Shown here piece by piece: positions 43,994 through 52,901 of a stretch of DNA of 64,000 nt (its first letter is position 1; each line of letters starts with the position of its first letter). Source of the stretch: Actinoallomurus sp048498315. GTDB lineage: Bacteria; Actinomycetota; Actinomycetes; Streptosporangiales; Streptosporangiaceae. The notes under the pieces are model-generated. The model saw nothing but the letters and a program-made list of their open reading frames with translations. It was not told the origin of the DNA and ran no database searches. The position numbers and the translations under genes are program-made. The stretch lies in assembly GCA_048498315.1 (NCBI GenBank), contig JBEHYF010000003.1, positions 1 to 64,000 on the forward strand, in the 5' to 3' direction.

Positions 43994-44572
43994 TCAGTGG
44001 TCGCGGGCGTCGACGACCGGAATTCCGCCCAGATGGCGTACCTGGGCCAGCAGCGCGTCCAGGTCGGCGTCCGCGCCCGGCGGCAGTGTCACCGACCAGC
44101 GGAGCGTCGCGGCGCCCGGCACGCCCTCCAGCCGCAGCGCCAGCAGCTCCGGGCTCGGCGGCGGCAACGTGCGCGCCGCGTACTCGGCCGTCGGCAGGAT
44201 GCTCAGATGCACTCCCGGCGTCCGGCGGCCGTGCGGCACGCCCTCGCGCCACACGACGGCCGCCGCCACGTCCGGCCAGGCCAGTCGGCGGTCCCGTGCC
44301 CGCGGCCGCGGCCACGCGGCCGGCAGCCGCACCTCACGCTCGTCCATCTCCAGCAGCGGGCGCCCGCTCGCCGCCCGGCCCGTGACCACGACCAGACGCC
44401 CGGCGAACAGCACCGTCCCGGCCGCGCCCACGGTGAGCAGGAGAATCCCGCCGAACGCGGGCAGCCCCCGCACGCCGCTCACCGCGAACGCCACCGACAC
44501 CGCGAGCAGGACGGCCGCCCACGCCGCGGCCTTCACATCGTGCGGCCATGCCCGCTGCCGCACCGCGCGCAC
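43994..44572 (-). CDS. membrane protein of unknown function
   Basis: 192 aa. Two adjacent hydrophobic helices (AAAWAAVLLAVSVAFAVSG and GGILLLTVGAAGTVLFAGRL) followed by a soluble beta-rich part (LEMDEREVRLPAAW; DRRLAWPDVAAAVVW) that resembles bacterial PH-like domains of membrane proteins. GTG 44572 lies 6 bp after the O-methyltransferase stop, so they form an operon. No specific family recognised. Confidence 0.7.
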   Translation of the reverse strand: MRAVRQRAWPHDVKAAAWAAVLLAVSVAFAVSGVRGLPAFGGILLLTVGAAGTVLFAGRLVVVTGRAASGRPLLEMDEREVRLPAAWPRPRARDRRLAWPDVAAAVVWREGVPHGRRTPGVHLSILPTAEYAARTLPPPSPELLALRLEGVPGAATLRWSVTLPPGADADLDALLAQVRHLGGIPVVDARDH

Positions 44573-44578
44573 GGGCCG

Positions 44579-45232
44579 TCAGCCGCTCTTCACGGCCGTG
44601 AGCAGGCCGTCGCCGACCGGCAGCAGCACCGGCGTGAGCCGGTCGTCGTCGCGCACCATCTTCTGCAGGCCGCGGATGGCCAGCGTGGCCGGCTCGCGGT
44701 TCGCCGGGTCGGCCACCCGGTCGTGCCACAGCGCGTTGTCGAACGCCATCACGCCGCCGGGCCGCAGCAGCCGAAGCGCCGCGCCCAGGTAATCGGGGTA
44801 TTCCTGCTTGTCGGCGTCGCAGAACACCATGTCGTACGCGCCGTCGGTCAGGCGCGGCAGCACATCGAGGGCGCGCCCGGCGATGAGCCGCGCGCGCGAG
44901 GTGGGAAAGCCGGCCTCCGCGTACGCCTCGCGCGCCATGCGCTGGTGCGCGGGCTCGACGTCGACGGTCGTCAGCACGCCGTCGGGCCGCATGCCGCGCA
45001 GCAGCCAGATGCCGGACACACCGCACCCGGACCCGATCTCGACGACCGTGCGGGCGCTGATGGCCGCGGCCAGGAACCGCAGCGCCGCGCCCACGCTCGG
45101 GCCGATGGGGGTCGCCCCGGCGTCTTCGCCGCGCCGCCGGGCGTTGCGCAGCGGTTCGTCCTCCGGGAGGTACTGCTCCACGTAGGCCAGGCTGGCCTTC
45201 ACCGCGTCGATGACTTCCTCCTTGGGACGCAC
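44579..45232 (-). CDS. SAM-dependent O-methyltransferase (Methyltransf_3)
   Basis: 217 aa. IGPSVGAALRFLAAAISART, VVEIGSGCGVSGIWLLRGM, LTTVDVEPAHQRMAREAY and MVFCDADKQEYPDYLGAALR are the class I SAM fold of the catechol-O-methyltransferase-like family conserved beside sigE in actinobacteria. GTG 45232 is chosen; a TTG at 45247 would overlap the TAGTGT (45248-45253) that looks like its -10. Target unknown. Divergent from sigE. Confidence 0.88.
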   Translation of the reverse strand: MRPKEEVIDAVKASLAYVEQYLPEDEPLRNARRRGEDAGATPIGPSVGAALRFLAAAISARTVVEIGSGCGVSGIWLLRGMRPDGVLTTVDVEPAHQRMAREAYAEAGFPTSRARLIAGRALDVLPRLTDGAYDMVFCDADKQEYPDYLGAALRLLRPGGVMAFDNALWHDRVADPANREPATLAIRGLQKMVRDDDRLTPVLLPVGDGLLTAVKSG

Positions 45233-45263
45233 GAGCCTGCAGGGCAAACACTAGTACGGAGGG

Positions 45264-45289
45264 GGAACTCCGCCGCGTACCGTCACGTT
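45264..45289 (+). promoter_or_regulatory. ECF-type promoter of sigE
   Basis: GGAAC (45264-45268), exactly 17 bp, CGTT (45286-45289), about 50 bp before the sigE ATG. This is the textbook pair of an ECF sigma factor promoter and predicts autoregulation. Confidence 0.75.
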
Positions 45290-45339
45290 CTTCAGGAGGG
45301 CGCGGTGACGGGTAGGCGGGAGAGGAGAATCGGGGCAGT

Positions 45340-45951
45340 ATGGCGGTGGCAGAACTCGTACGGGAAAGGGGAGCGTCGGTGCGCGACCCCGGCATCGCCT
45401 GGACTCCTCCGACGTGGGACGAGATCGTGCGCGAGCACTCGGCGCGCGTCTACCGCCTCGCCTTCCGGCTCACCGGCGACCCGCACGACGCCGAAGACCT
45501 CACCCAGGAGGTCTTCGTGCGGGTGTTCCGGTCGCTGGCCAACTACCAGCCCGGCACGTTCGAGGGCTGGCTGCACCGCATCACCACGAACCTGTTCCTC
45601 GACCAGGCGCGGCGCCGCCGGCGCATCCGGTTCGAGGGCCTGGCCGAAGACGCGGCTGAGAAGCTGCACGGCCACGAGCCGACACCGGCGCAGGCCTACG
45701 ACGACAAGAAGCTCGACGCCGATGTGCAGGCCGCGCTCGACGCTCTGGCGCCCGACTACCGCGCCGCCGTCGTACTCTGCGACATCGAGGGGCTCTCCTA
45801 CGAGGAGATCGCGGCGACCATGGGCGTCAAGCTCGGCACCGTCCGCAGCCGCATCCACCGCGGCCGGGCGCAGTTGCGCGCCGCGCTGGAGCACCGCGGC
45901 CCGCGGCGCGCGCCCGCGGGCCCGGCCGCCGACGGCGGGGAGCCCTCATGA
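45340..45951 (+). CDS. sigE: ECF sigma factor SigE
   Basis: 203 aa RNA polymerase sigma factor of the envelope-stress type. Region 2: EHSARVYRLAFRLTGDPHDA, EDLTQEVFVRVFRSLANYQ, HRITTNLFLDQARRRRRI. Region 4: DYRAAVVLCDIEGLSYEEIA, MGVKLGTVRSRIHRGRAQLR. ATG 45340 has a weak ribosome site; GTG 45379 has GGGGAG at ideal distance and may be used instead or in addition. It is followed by its anti-sigma factor with a 4-bp overlap, and the block continues to rseB-like, htrA and tatB as in mycobacteria and streptomycetes. Confidence 0.95.
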   Translation: MAVAELVRERGASVRDPGIAWTPPTWDEIVREHSARVYRLAFRLTGDPHDAEDLTQEVFVRVFRSLANYQPGTFEGWLHRITTNLFLDQARRRRRIRFEGLAEDAAEKLHGHEPTPAQAYDDKKLDADVQAALDALAPDYRAAVVLCDIEGLSYEEIAATMGVKLGTVRSRIHRGRAQLRAALEHRGPRRAPAGPAADGGEPS

Positions 45952-46484
45952 GCCACCTGGGGGAGCGCCTGACCGCGCTGGTCGACGGCGAGCTTGAGCA
46001 CGATGAACGCGAACGCGCCCTCGCGCACCTGGCTGGCTGCGCGGAGTGCCGGGCCGAGGCCGAGGAGCTGCGCCGCGTCAAGCGGCGGCTGAGCGCGCTG
46101 AGCGACGTGATGCCCTCCGCGGCGCTGATGCGGCGCCTGCACGCCATGGGGGAGCCCGGCGACCCGCTCCCGCCCCCGGTGCGGCGGCTGCCCGGCCAGG
46201 CCAGGGTCCCGGCGGTCGCCCGCCCGCGCGACACGCGGCCCGCGCGCACCCGGCCCCGGTCTGCGGCCGCCCGGCTGCCGCGCGGCCGCTACCTCGTGGC
46301 GGGCGCGGCGGCGCTCGCGGTGCTCGGCCTGGGCTCGGCGGCGTTCGCCGCCGGCTCCGACACCGGCTCGGTGCCGCGCGTCACCCCGTCCGTCGAGCAG
46401 TTCGCCGTGGAGCACGCGCTCACCTCCGGCGACATCCCGGTCACCGACCCACGGGCGGCGCAGGCCGCCGGCGACCACCCGTGA
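45948..46484 (+). CDS. rseA: anti-sigma E factor RseA (ZAS type)
   Basis: 178 aa. The zinc-associated anti-sigma motif H-x3-C-x2-C is in HLAGCAECRAEAEELRRV (residues ~27-45), then a Pro/Arg-rich linker, one membrane helix (RYLVAGAAALAVLGLGSAAF) and a short extracytoplasmic end. It should hold SigE inactive until envelope stress. Couples with sigE (ATGA) and with the next gene (GTGA). Confidence 0.92.
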   Translation: MSHLGERLTALVDGELEHDERERALAHLAGCAECRAEAEELRRVKRRLSALSDVMPSAALMRRLHAMGEPGDPLPPPVRRLPGQARVPAVARPRDTRPARTRPRSAAARLPRGRYLVAGAAALAVLGLGSAAFAAGSDTGSVPRVTPSVEQFAVEHALTSGDIPVTDPRAAQAAGDHP

Positions 46485-47554
46485 GGCGGCGGCTCTCCCA
46501 CAACGCGTGGCTGGCGGGCGGCCTCGCCACCGCGCTGTTGATGCTGTGGTTCGTCACGACGGGCGACATCGCGGCGGGCGACCGGTTGCGCTCGGACCCG
46601 GAGGCGCTGCGGCTGCTGCGCGGCGCCGAGGGCGCTGCCCGCGACACGCCGTTCGAGGGCGTGCAGTACATCACGTCGTGGAGCCGTACCGGCCTGTCGA
46701 CGACCTCGCTCATCAACGTCGCGCACGTGCCCGGCCAGGGCACCACCATCCGCGTGCAGCGCACCACCGCCGAGCAGGGCGGCCAGATGTACGAGGCCGA
46801 AGACCCGCAGCAGGGCCGCGGCGGCCTCACCGGGTACACGCCGCGCATGCTCGACCTGCTCGCCCGCAACTACGCGGTCGTCCGCGCCGGCCAGGGCCAG
46901 GTGTGCGGGCGGCCGACCACCATCATCGAGGCGCGCCGCGCCGACGGCACGCCGGCCGGCCGCTTCTACATCGACCGGGCGACCGGCCTGATGCTGCGGC
47001 GCGAGCTGCTCGACGGGCAGGGCCGCGAGGTCAACGTGACGTTCTTCACCGAGATCGAACCGTCCGTGCCGAAGACACGGCTGATGCTCGCCGCCGCGCC
47101 GGCGAAGGTGGAGGCGCCGTGGCGGCACGAACTGGCCGCCGCCGACCTCGGCGCGCTGCGGTACCAGGGCTGGCCGGTGCAGGAGGAGCTGCCGGGCCGC
47201 CTCAGCCTGTACGACGCGCGGCAGAGTGACGGCCACGGCACCGTCGTGCATTTCAGCTACTCAGACGGCCTGTCGGTCGTGTCGGTGTTCGTCCAACGCG
47301 GCACCCTCGACCCCAGGGCGTTCGCCGGCTGGCACCGCACCACCCGCGGCGGGCGCACCGTTTACATCGAGGACACCGTGCAGCAGCGCGTCATGTGGGC
47401 CAGCCGCGGCTATGTGTACACGGTGCTGGCCGACGCCCCGCCGTCCGTCGTCGACCAGGCGGTGGCCGCGCTGCCGCACGGCGACCTGGGGTTCTGGAGG
47501 CGCATCGCACGCGGGCTGCGGCGCATGACGTCGTGGGCCGACCCGTTCGGCTGA
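46481..47554 (+). CDS. MucB/RseB-like extracytoplasmic regulator
   Basis: 357 aa with an N-terminal membrane/signal segment (LAGGLATALLMLWFVTTGDI) and a MucB/RseB-type lipoprotein-fold domain (FEGVQYITSWSRTGLSTTSL, YAVVRAGQGQVCGRPTTIIE, FYIDRATGLMLRRELLDGQG), then a second domain (VVHFSYSDGLSVVSVFVQRG). RseB homologues bind the anti-sigma factor outside and sense lipid or protein damage. GTG 46481 overlaps the rseA stop. A third layer of control of SigE is inferred. Confidence 0.85.
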   Translation: MRRRLSHNAWLAGGLATALLMLWFVTTGDIAAGDRLRSDPEALRLLRGAEGAARDTPFEGVQYITSWSRTGLSTTSLINVAHVPGQGTTIRVQRTTAEQGGQMYEAEDPQQGRGGLTGYTPRMLDLLARNYAVVRAGQGQVCGRPTTIIEARRADGTPAGRFYIDRATGLMLRRELLDGQGREVNVTFFTEIEPSVPKTRLMLAAAPAKVEAPWRHELAAADLGALRYQGWPVQEELPGRLSLYDARQSDGHGTVVHFSYSDGLSVVSVFVQRGTLDPRAFAGWHRTTRGGRTVYIEDTVQQRVMWASRGYVYTVLADAPPSVVDQAVAALPHGDLGFWRRIARGLRRMTSWADPFG

Positions 47555-47639
47555 TCCATCGGGTGTCGCGGATCTTACGGACCGGAGGCCTACCACGCTG
47601 GGTCACCGTGACACAGGCGGTTTCGCCCGTCCGGTCGCT

Positions 47640-47726
47640 TATGCTCACCACATGCCTCGCGCGCCAGTGTGGGAACCCCGAAACGAAGTCCGGTCCATGC
47701 GCGGTATGCAAGGAGCTTGCCTATGA
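47640..47726 (+). promoter_or_regulatory. leaderless promoter and 24-codon leader ORF coupled to htrA
   Basis: TATGCT (47640-47645) lies 6 nt before ATG 47652. That ATG opens a 24-codon ORF (MPRAPVWEPRNEVRSMRGMQ, then GACL) whose TGA (47724-47726) overlaps the htrA ATG at 47723. The htrA ribosome site AAGGAG is inside the leader ORF, so ribosomes finishing it could promote or block htrA initiation. Confidence 0.5.
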
Positions 47727-49492
47727 CGGAAGACAGCCGCGCGCACGGGGACCCCCCGTCCGACGACGCACGCGAGCCCGACCGCCACGACGACGCGACA
47801 CCGAGCCCGGCGGACAGGCTGCTCGTCTCCGGCCCACCCCGGCAGGAGGGCATGGCGCCCCCCGACCCGGGCGTTCGGTCCTTGTACGGCGCTCCGCCAC
47901 CCGCCGGCCGTTCCGGCCCCTACGGCGGCCCGCCGGCGACCATGCCGGAGATGGCCGCGCCCGGAACGGCCGCGCCCGGAACGGCCGCACCGGGCGGCCC
48001 CGGCGGCGGCCCCGGCCCGCGTGAGATGAGCGGCCGCTTCGGCGGCGGCACGAACCCGGGCGATTCCGGCGGCTACGGCGGCTACCGGCGTGATGACCTT
48101 GGCGGCGGTTTCGGGAGCACGGGTCAGGGTGACGCCGGCGGCTATGGCGGCGGTTTCGGCCAGGACGACATGGGCGCCGGCCCCGGAGGCGGTCCGGGCC
48201 AGGGCGGCCGAACCGGCAAGGCCGGCCCGTCGCAGCCGGCCTTCGCCACGCACCACCAGCCGCGGCCGGCCTCGGTTCCGTACGGCTGGGGCGGCGAGCC
48301 GCCGAACGGCGGTCCGGCCGGCCCCGCGGGGCCGAACTGGGCGTCCATACCGCCGATGCCGCCGGGCCCCGAGCGGCCCGCGCCGGCCATGAGCGTCTTC
48401 GTGGTCGTGTCCGTGATCGTGGCGCTGATCGCCGGGGCGCTCGGCGCCGGCATCGGCGTGCTCGCCACTCGCGGCGACGGCGGCGGAACGGTCGACCTGG
48501 GCGGAGGTGGCGGCGCCAGCACCACCGGCGCCACCAACCGCGCCCCCGACTCGGTCGCCGGGATCGCCCGCCGTGTCGTGCCCAGCGTCGTGATGATCAA
48601 GGTGACGAACGGCACCGAGAGCGGCGCCGGAACCGGCTTCATCGTGAACGGCGGCTACATCGTCACCAACAACCACGTCGTGGCCGCGGCCGCGGACGGC
48701 GGTACGATGCAGGTCGTCTACAACGACGGCCGCACCACCTCGGCGACGATCGTCGGGCACGACCCGAACTCCGACATCGCAGTGATCAAGCCGGGCACGC
48801 TCGGCAACCGTCCCGCGCTGGTCCTCGGCAACTCCGACGGGCTCGCCGTCGGTGACCCCGTCATCGCGATCGGTTCACCGCTCGGCCTGGCCGGCACGGT
48901 GACCACCGGCATCGTCAGCGCGCTCAACCGCCCGGTCACCACCAGCGGGGAGGGCGGCGAGTCCGCCTACATCAGCGCGATCCAGACCGACGCAGCGATC
49001 AACCCCGGCAACTCCGGCGGGCCGCTGGTCGACTCCCGGGGCCGCGTCATCGGCGTGAACTCGGCGATCGCCACGCTCGGCTCCCCCGGCCTCGGCGACA
49101 AGCAGCAGAGCGGCAACATCGGCCTGGGCTTCGCGATCCCCAGCAACCAGGTCAAGCGGGTCGCCGAGCAGCTGATCAAGAACGGCAAGGCCACCCACAC
49201 GGTCATCGGGGCATGCCTCGACATGTCATACCAGGGCGGTGGTGCCCGCATCTCCACGGCCGGGTCGGCGACGCAGTGCAAGAGCGGCCCCATAGTCCCG
49301 GGCGGCCCGGCCGACAAGGCCGGCCTGAAGCCGGGCGACATCATCACCGCGTTCGACGGCAAGCCGATCGCCGGCACCGACGAACTGATCGTGGCGATCC
49401 GGGCGATGGCGCCGGGCGATACGGTCCAGATCACCTACACCCGCGCCGGGCAGAGCAGGACCACCTCGCTCACGCTCGCCGCGGGTGACTGA
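47723..49492 (+). CDS. htrA: HtrA-family serine protease
   Basis: 589 aa. A long cytoplasmic, Gly/Pro-rich disordered N-terminus (1-220) precedes one membrane helix (225-246), the trypsin-like domain with H318 (TNNHVV), D351 (NSDIAVIKPG) and S431 (NPGNSGGPL), and a C-terminal PDZ domain (~495-585: GGPADKAGLKPGDIITAFDG). Extracytoplasmic quality-control protease of the SigE system. ATG 47723 with AAGGAG. The Gly-rich tail is unusually long for the family. Confidence 0.95.
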   Translation: MTEDSRAHGDPPSDDAREPDRHDDATPSPADRLLVSGPPRQEGMAPPDPGVRSLYGAPPPAGRSGPYGGPPATMPEMAAPGTAAPGTAAPGGPGGGPGPREMSGRFGGGTNPGDSGGYGGYRRDDLGGGFGSTGQGDAGGYGGGFGQDDMGAGPGGGPGQGGRTGKAGPSQPAFATHHQPRPASVPYGWGGEPPNGGPAGPAGPNWASIPPMPPGPERPAPAMSVFVVVSVIVALIAGALGAGIGVLATRGDGGGTVDLGGGGGASTTGATNRAPDSVAGIARRVVPSVVMIKVTNGTESGAGTGFIVNGGYIVTNNHVVAAAADGGTMQVVYNDGRTTSATIVGHDPNSDIAVIKPGTLGNRPALVLGNSDGLAVGDPVIAIGSPLGLAGTVTTGIVSALNRPVTTSGEGGESAYISAIQTDAAINPGNSGGPLVDSRGRVIGVNSAIATLGSPGLGDKQQSGNIGLGFAIPSNQVKRVAEQLIKNGKATHTVIGACLDMSYQGGGARISTAGSATQCKSGPIVPGGPADKAGLKPGDIITAFDGKPIAGTDELIVAIRAMAPGDTVQITYTRAGQSRTTSLTLAAGD

Positions 49493-49637
49493 CGGACCGA
49501 CCGGGCCGGTCCGGCCGTATGGGATCGGCCCCGGCACCGCGGCGTCCGCCGGCGACCGCCGATCCCGGCCGCGGTTAAGCTGGGACCAGCGGCCGGCCGG
49601 CGACCGGACGGCCCGCGGGCCACCATCGGGAGGACGG

Positions 49638-49967
49638 GTGTTCGACGTAGGCATCGGCGAGGCGGGCGTCCTCGTGGTGCTCGCCCTCATCATCTTCGGC
49701 CCCGACCAGCTTCCGAAGGTCGCGGCCCAGGCGGGCCGGGCGCTGCGCCAGCTGCGTACAATGGCCAACAACGCCCGCCGGGATCTCCAGGAGGGCCTCG
49801 GTCCCGAGTTCGCCGACTTCGACGTCGCCGACCTCAACCCCAAGCGGTTCGTCCGCAAGCACCTGTTCGAGGAGATCGACGGGGTGGCCCACGAGCCGCC
49901 GCCGTTCGTCGAAGAGCCCCTGCTCCCGTACGGCGAGCGCCCCCCGTTCGACCCCGAGGCCACCTGA
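49638..49967 (+). CDS. tatB: Sec-independent translocase TatB
   Basis: 109 aa. One N-terminal membrane helix, FDVGIGEAGVLVVLALIIFG, ending in the conserved FGPDQLPKVA, and an amphipathic helix (AGRALRQLRTMANNARRDLQ, EGLGPEF), then an acidic tail. TatB is part of the twin-arginine receptor complex with TatC. GTG 49638 behind GGGAGGA; the frame is open back to 49485 but adds only low-complexity residues. In actinobacteria it closes the sigE-htrA block, as here. Confidence 0.93.
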   Translation: MFDVGIGEAGVLVVLALIIFGPDQLPKVAAQAGRALRQLRTMANNARRDLQEGLGPEFADFDVADLNPKRFVRKHLFEEIDGVAHEPPPFVEEPLLPYGERPPFDPEAT

Positions 49968-50149
49968 GCCCGCCCGGGTATCGGTGTCATCGGCTCCGCG
50001 TGGTGGTGTGGCGCGGTTTCGTCCCGGCGAGCGGCGCGCTCGCAGCGCTGACGCCGGTGCCCGGCGATCAGGGTTCCGGCCGCGAGCGGACGGCTGATCG
50101 TCGCCAGGTCGAGCCTCTGTCACACCGCGGTCGGCCGAGCGGGGTTCGG

Positions 50150-51001
50150 CTAGCGGGCGCTCGCGGGGGCGCGGAAGACGCGCACCCAGTCGACCTCCAT
50201 CGTGACCCGTTTCGGCGTGGCCGCCGTGCGGTGGAAGCCTTCCCTGACCTCGTTGCGCAGAAACAGGTGCATGTCGGCGCGCTGCGGCACGAACGGGCCA
50301 CGGTAGGTCCACAGCGCCTTGCCATCCACCCAGAAGGTCAGGTGGGACGGCAGCCAGTCGACCGCGACCGTGTGCCAGTGGGTGAAGTCGACGTGGGCGG
50401 TCCGCTGGACCTGGCGGTCCTCGCGGCCGTGGTGCACGAACAGGGCGCCGGTGTGCCGTGTCGGGTCGAGGATCTCGGCGAAGTCGACCTCCGCCCACTC
50501 CGGTATCCCCGGCCGGGTCGGCCACAGGAACGCGGTCGCCGAGTAGCCGGCACCCGGGTCGGCCCTGATGCGCGCCTCCCACCGGCCGTAGGTCTGGGCG
50601 AGGCGCGACACGACGCCCGCCGACTCGTCCCGGCCGTCGTACAGGCCGCCGACGAGCACCAGCCGACCGCCGGAGACGTGCACGCCCGCCGGCGACCCGG
50701 GATGGCTCGCAGCGTACGGCGCGTCGTAGACCTGCCACTTGGCCGGGTCGAGCCGATCGCCGTTGAAGCCGTCGGCGAGCACGGGCCTGCCCCAGCGGCC
50801 TTCCGCGGCGGTCAGGCCGGGGCGCGACCGCGGCCGGGTCGCGCTCGGCGCCGGCTCGGAGGGGACGGCCGTGCCGGCGGCCGCGGCCGGCGGTGCCGCG
50901 GCCGTGCGGCGCGGCGCACCGGGTCGGCCTCCGATTCCGCAGCCGACGGCCGCCGCTAAGACGAGAACGGCTGCGAGGCGTGCGGCACCGCGACGGTCCA
51001 T
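50150..51001 (-). CDS. GH16 glycoside hydrolase, putative lipoprotein
   Basis: 283 aa. Signal segment LAAVLVLAAAVGCG with a likely lipidated Cys21 (near-consensus lipobox AVGC), a disordered Pro/Ala linker (26-62), and a GH16 jelly-roll. Catalytic motif ExDxxE is EVDFAE (E171, D173, E176); also RLAQTYGRWEARIRADPGAG and WHTVAVDWLPSHLTFWVDGK. Predicted to cut beta-1,3/1,4-glucans outside the membrane. Follows mrp on the same strand, separated by a hairpin. Confidence 0.93.
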   Translation of the reverse strand: MDRRGAARLAAVLVLAAAVGCGIGGRPGAPRRTAAAPPAAAAGTAVPSEPAPSATRPRSRPGLTAAEGRWGRPVLADGFNGDRLDPAKWQVYDAPYAASHPGSPAGVHVSGGRLVLVGGLYDGRDESAGVVSRLAQTYGRWEARIRADPGAGYSATAFLWPTRPGIPEWAEVDFAEILDPTRHTGALFVHHGREDRQVQRTAHVDFTHWHTVAVDWLPSHLTFWVDGKALWTYRGPFVPQRADMHLFLRNEVREGFHRTAATPKRVTMEVDWVRVFRAPASAR

Positions 51002-51059
51002 GGCCTTACGAAATCACGTCCACGCCGCCGGTCAAGCCGGACACGGGCGCCTTGACCCA

Positions 51060-51085
51060 CCGCTGAACGTGTGCGGGTTCAGCGG
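51060..51085 (-). terminator. hairpin at the end of mrp
   Basis: 9-bp arms (51060-51068, 51077-51085) with 8-nt loop; the upstream arm contains the mrp stop codon. Confidence 0.5.
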
Positions 51086-52215
51086 CGGCCGGGGCTGAGG
51101 CCGAGCTGGCGGCCGCGCAGGCTGGGGGCGCGGCCGGCGAGCGTGTCGGCGATGGACCGCAGCTCCTTGGCGGCCGGGGCGTCGGGGTCGTCGAGGACGA
51201 TCGGGCGGCCGGCGTCGCCGCCCTCGCGCAGGCGCACGTCGATCGGGACCTGGCCGAGCAGCGGCACCGTCGTGCCCAGCGTGCGGGTCAGCGCCTCGGC
51301 GACGGTCTGGCCGCCGCCGGAGCCGAACACGTCGACGCGCTCGCCGCAGTGCGGGCACGGCAGGTACGACATGTTCTCGATCACGCCGACGACCGTCTGG
51401 TGGGTCTGCGCGGAGATCGCGCCGGCCCGCTCGGCGACCTCGGCGGCGGCCTGCTGTGGCGTGGTCACCACCAGGATCTCCGCCGACGGCAGCAGCTGGG
51501 CGACCGAGATGGCGATGTCGCCGGTGCCGGGCGGCAGATCCATGAGCAGGACGTCGAGGTCGCCCCAGTACACGTCGGCCAGGAACTGCTGCAGCGCGCG
51601 GTGCAGCATCGGCCCGCGCCACACGACGGGCGTGTTGCCCTCGGTGAACATGCCGATCGAGATGACCTTCACGCCGTTGGCGTTCGGCGGCATGATCATC
51701 TGCTCGACCTGGGTGGGCCGGTTCGTGACGCCCAGCATGCGCGGTACGGAGTGGCCGTAGATGTCGGCGTCGACGATGCCCACCTTGCGGCCCTGCGCGG
51801 CCAGTGCGGCCGCGAGGTTGACCGTGACGGAGGACTTCCCGACGCCGCCCTTGCCGCTCGCGACGGCGTAGACGCGGGTCGAGGAGGTCGGCTTGGCGAA
51901 GGGGATCTCCTTGGGAGCCTGGCCGCCGCGCAGCTTGGTCTGGAGCGCCTTGCGCTGCTCCTCGCTCATCACGTCGAGGTTGACGCGTACGCCGGTGACC
52001 CCGGGAATCTTCGAGACGGCGGCGGTGACGTCGCGGGTGATGGTGTCGCGCAGCGGGCAGCCCGCGATGGTCAGGTAGACACCGACCGTGACGCTGCCGT
52101 CGTCGGCCACGTCAACGCTCTTGATCATGTCGAGCTCGGTGATCGGACGGCGGATCTCCGGGTCGTTGACGGTGGCGAGCGCCGCGGTCACCTGCTCGAT
52201 CGTCGGGGAGGCCAT
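51079..52215 (-). CDS. mrp: Mrp/NBP35-type Fe-S carrier ATPase
   Basis: 378 aa. An N-terminal MIP18/DUF59 domain (1-~90) is fused to a P-loop ATPase. The deviant Walker A is ASGKGGVGKSS (119-129), and the bridging cluster motif CPHC (C287, C290) is in SYLPCPHCGERVD. It assembles and transfers [4Fe-4S] clusters. ATG 52215 has TACGAT (52222-52227) 6 nt upstream, a leaderless start. Confidence 0.95.
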   Translation of the reverse strand: MASPTIEQVTAALATVNDPEIRRPITELDMIKSVDVADDGSVTVGVYLTIAGCPLRDTITRDVTAAVSKIPGVTGVRVNLDVMSEEQRKALQTKLRGGQAPKEIPFAKPTSSTRVYAVASGKGGVGKSSVTVNLAAALAAQGRKVGIVDADIYGHSVPRMLGVTNRPTQVEQMIMPPNANGVKVISIGMFTEGNTPVVWRGPMLHRALQQFLADVYWGDLDVLLMDLPPGTGDIAISVAQLLPSAEILVVTTPQQAAAEVAERAGAISAQTHQTVVGVIENMSYLPCPHCGERVDVFGSGGGQTVAEALTRTLGTTVPLLGQVPIDVRLREGGDAGRPIVLDDPDAPAAKELRSIADTLAGRAPSLRGRQLGLSPGRR

Positions 52216-52221
52216 GGCTCA

Positions 52222-52227
52222 ATCGTA
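52222..52227 (-). promoter_or_regulatory. leaderless -10 box of mrp
   Basis: TACGAT, 6 nt before ATG 52215. Confidence 0.55.
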
Positions 52228-52346
52228 TTGAGGCACCCGGCCGCCGACGAATGTGAGGTGCCGGTGCGGCGAAAGTCATATCCTCCGTGCGCCGCGCCCC
52301 GGCCGTCCGGCCTGCGTTCTCCGGCCCGGTGCGGGTGGTCGCCGGG

Positions 52347-52901
52347 TCAGGGCTGGGAGCGGCCGCCGGTGCGGGGAAGGTCACCGGCGGGCGGTGGGGT
52401 GCGGTGGCCGTCGAACTGCTTGACGAGGTGCGTCAGCTCGTCGCGGATCCAGTCGCGGGTGGCGACCTCGCTCATTGCCATGCGCAGGCTGGCGATCTCC
52501 CGGGTGAGGTACTCGGTGTCGGAGACGTTCCGCTCGTTGCGGGCGCGGTCCTGCTCGTATTGGACGCGGTCGCGGTCGTCCTGGCGGTTCTGCGCCAGCA
52601 GGATCAGCGGCGCGGCGTACGACGCCTGCAGCGACAGCATCAGGGTCAGGAAGATGAACGGGTACGGGTCGAACCGCACTGTCGGCGGGGCGAACACGTT
52701 CCAGGCCAGCCAGACGGTGATGAACACCGTCATGTAAACCAGGAACCGCGCCGTCCCGATGAAGCGGGCGATCCGCTCGGAGAACTGGCCGAACGCCTCC
52801 GGGTCGTAGTAGAGGCGCGGAGCGATGGTGCGGCGCACCTCACGCGGCTGGTCGAGGCGGCCGAAGCGCCGCTCTTCGCGGCCGCGGCCGACCGCGCTCA
52901 C
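52347..52901 (-). CDS. DUF1003 membrane protein
   Basis: 184 aa. DUF1003 core with two helices: YYDPEAFGQFSERIARFIGT, LVYMTVFITVWLAWNVFAPP, FDPYPFIFLTLMLSLQASYA and PLILLAQNRQDDRDRVQYEQ, then a helical cytoplasmic tail. Function unknown; it regularly follows MgtE-like genes in actinobacteria. GTG 52901 with GGAGG upstream; that start overlaps the stop of the 32-codon ORF before it. Confidence 0.9.
   Translation of the reverse strand: MSAVGRGREERRFGRLDQPREVRRTIAPRLYYDPEAFGQFSERIARFIGTARFLVYMTVFITVWLAWNVFAPPTVRFDPYPFIFLTLMLSLQASYAAPLILLAQNRQDDRDRVQYEQDRARNERNVSDTEYLTREIASLRMAMSEVATRDWIRDELTHLVKQFDGHRTPPPAGDLPRTGGRSQP

Noticed and set aside
47669..47695. SigE-type promoter GGAAC before htrA
   Set aside because: No CGTT at 16-18 bp; the match is by chance and lies inside the leader ORF.
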